Below are positions 63,535 to 64,000 of a DNA stretch of 64,000 bases, piece after piece (the first letter of the stretch is position 1; every line of letters begins with the position of its first letter). A model generated the notes under the pieces. It worked only from the letters and a program-made list of their open reading frames with translations. It had not been told where the DNA came from and made no database searches. The stretch is from Henricia sp. BOLD:AAB3569 (Eukaryota > Echinodermata > Asteroidea > Spinulosida > Echinasteridae), in contig JBBELK010001063.1 in the NCBI GenBank assembly GCA_037783545.1, positions 1-64,000 of the forward strand, given 5' to 3'. A program made the translations under genes and the position numbers.

Positions 63535-64000
63535 TAACAAACTTGGCCATCTCGGTTCAGCCCGAAGCCATCCCGACCAGTTCAGCCCGAAGCCATCTAA
63601 GCCAAGCTCAATGCCCTCCCAGTTATGCCCAAACCCCAAAACCCCAGCCCGAAGCCATCCCGGCCCACCCCGAAGTCATTCAGCCCCAGCCCAATGCCCT
63701 CCCAGCAAAAACCTGAAGTCCAAAAGCCCAGCCTAAAGCCCCAAAGCCCAGCCTGAAGCCACCCCAGCCCAGCACGAAGCAACCCCGGCCAAGCCCAAAG
63801 CTACCCCGGCTCAGCTCAAAGCCCTCAGGCCAAGTCTGAAGGCCACACTAGTCCAGCCTGAAGCTGTGGGATGACTGCGGGCTGGGCCAGGATGGCTTTG
63901 GGCTGAACTTAACTGGGATGGCTTCGGGCAGAGCTAAGAATTAAGGCTTTGGACAAGGTTGGGAGGGTTCCGGGCTGCACTGGGAAGTCTTTACGTTGGG
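63535..64000. repeat. Foldback minisatellite at right edge
   Basis: 63550-63850 is a degenerate ~18-24-bp repeat around CAGCCCGAAGCCATCCC. From ~63855 the orientation flips (GGGATGGCTTCGGGC). The inverted arrangement continues to the window edge, so the element is cut off. It yields spurious proline-rich frames. Confidence 0.8.

Overview
This is eukaryotic DNA: about 64 kb of intron-rich, repeat-dense sequence, most likely from an echinoderm or another marine deuterostome. Reasons: small coding exons are separated by kilobase introns with GT/AG borders. There are jockey/CR1-like non-LTR retrotransposons, a BEL/Pao retrotransposon, many inverted-repeat elements, one foldback element resembling the sea-urchin TU type, and recurrent tacatgta/aggcct words. 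The species is not determinable by eye. I see no bacterial gene organisation.

Host gene. One long plus-strand gene runs across the whole window, with both ends outside it. I reconstructed exons from frame, splice sites and intron phase. In order they are: the second half of a fibronectin type III (FN3) domain (3588-3732); von Willebrand factor C (VWC) modules at 18549, 19696 (broken), 20690 and 22087; an FN3 domain split over two exons (38396, 39482); two more VWC modules (41105, 42071); an FN3 domain in exons 43926 and 48334; an FN3 domain in one exon (51000); and a transmembrane plus cytoplasmic exon (60546). Domain borders are almost all phase 1, so whole domains can be skipped without changing the frame. 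The product looks like a type I surface protein with a mosaic VWC/FN3 ectodomain; I cannot name it.

Damage or novelty in that gene. The VWC exon at 19696 keeps good splice sites but has two in-frame stops. Two FN3 exons are each interrupted by a transposon: a 2.1-kb element at 44119-46251 and a 238-bp MITE at 51149-51386. At both sites the element end or its target duplication supplies an AG acceptor, and the exon just upstream has a GT donor that would remove the insert and keep the frame. These may be newly forming introns, or the locus may be decaying.

Intron contents, left to right: degenerate repeats (1-3.5 kb); a foldback element with inverted 56-bp satellite arrays (4.1-8.4 kb); a dead jockey/CR1-like element with another element inserted in it (8.7-13.1 kb); a TA-flanked inverted-repeat element full of ATTAGTCA words (13.9-15.6 kb); four hairpins with an unusual shared grammar (16.4-18.1 kb); a 101-bp minisatellite that copies a splice donor (20.9-21.3 kb); a 4.15-kb element with ~250-bp terminal inverted repeats and a decayed intron-containing gene whose product joins a nuclease-like segment to a cysteine-rich CXC tail (25.2-29.4 kb); a truncated jockey/CR1-like element (33.3-34.2 kb); a second TA-flanked element rich in GGGTTAAA words (34.2-37.8 kb); a tRNA-derived SINE (47.3 kb); a near-intact young BEL/Pao element (52.5-60.3 kb); and foldback minisatellites (61.3-64 kb). 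Every retrotransposon or transposon gene recognised lies antisense to the host gene.
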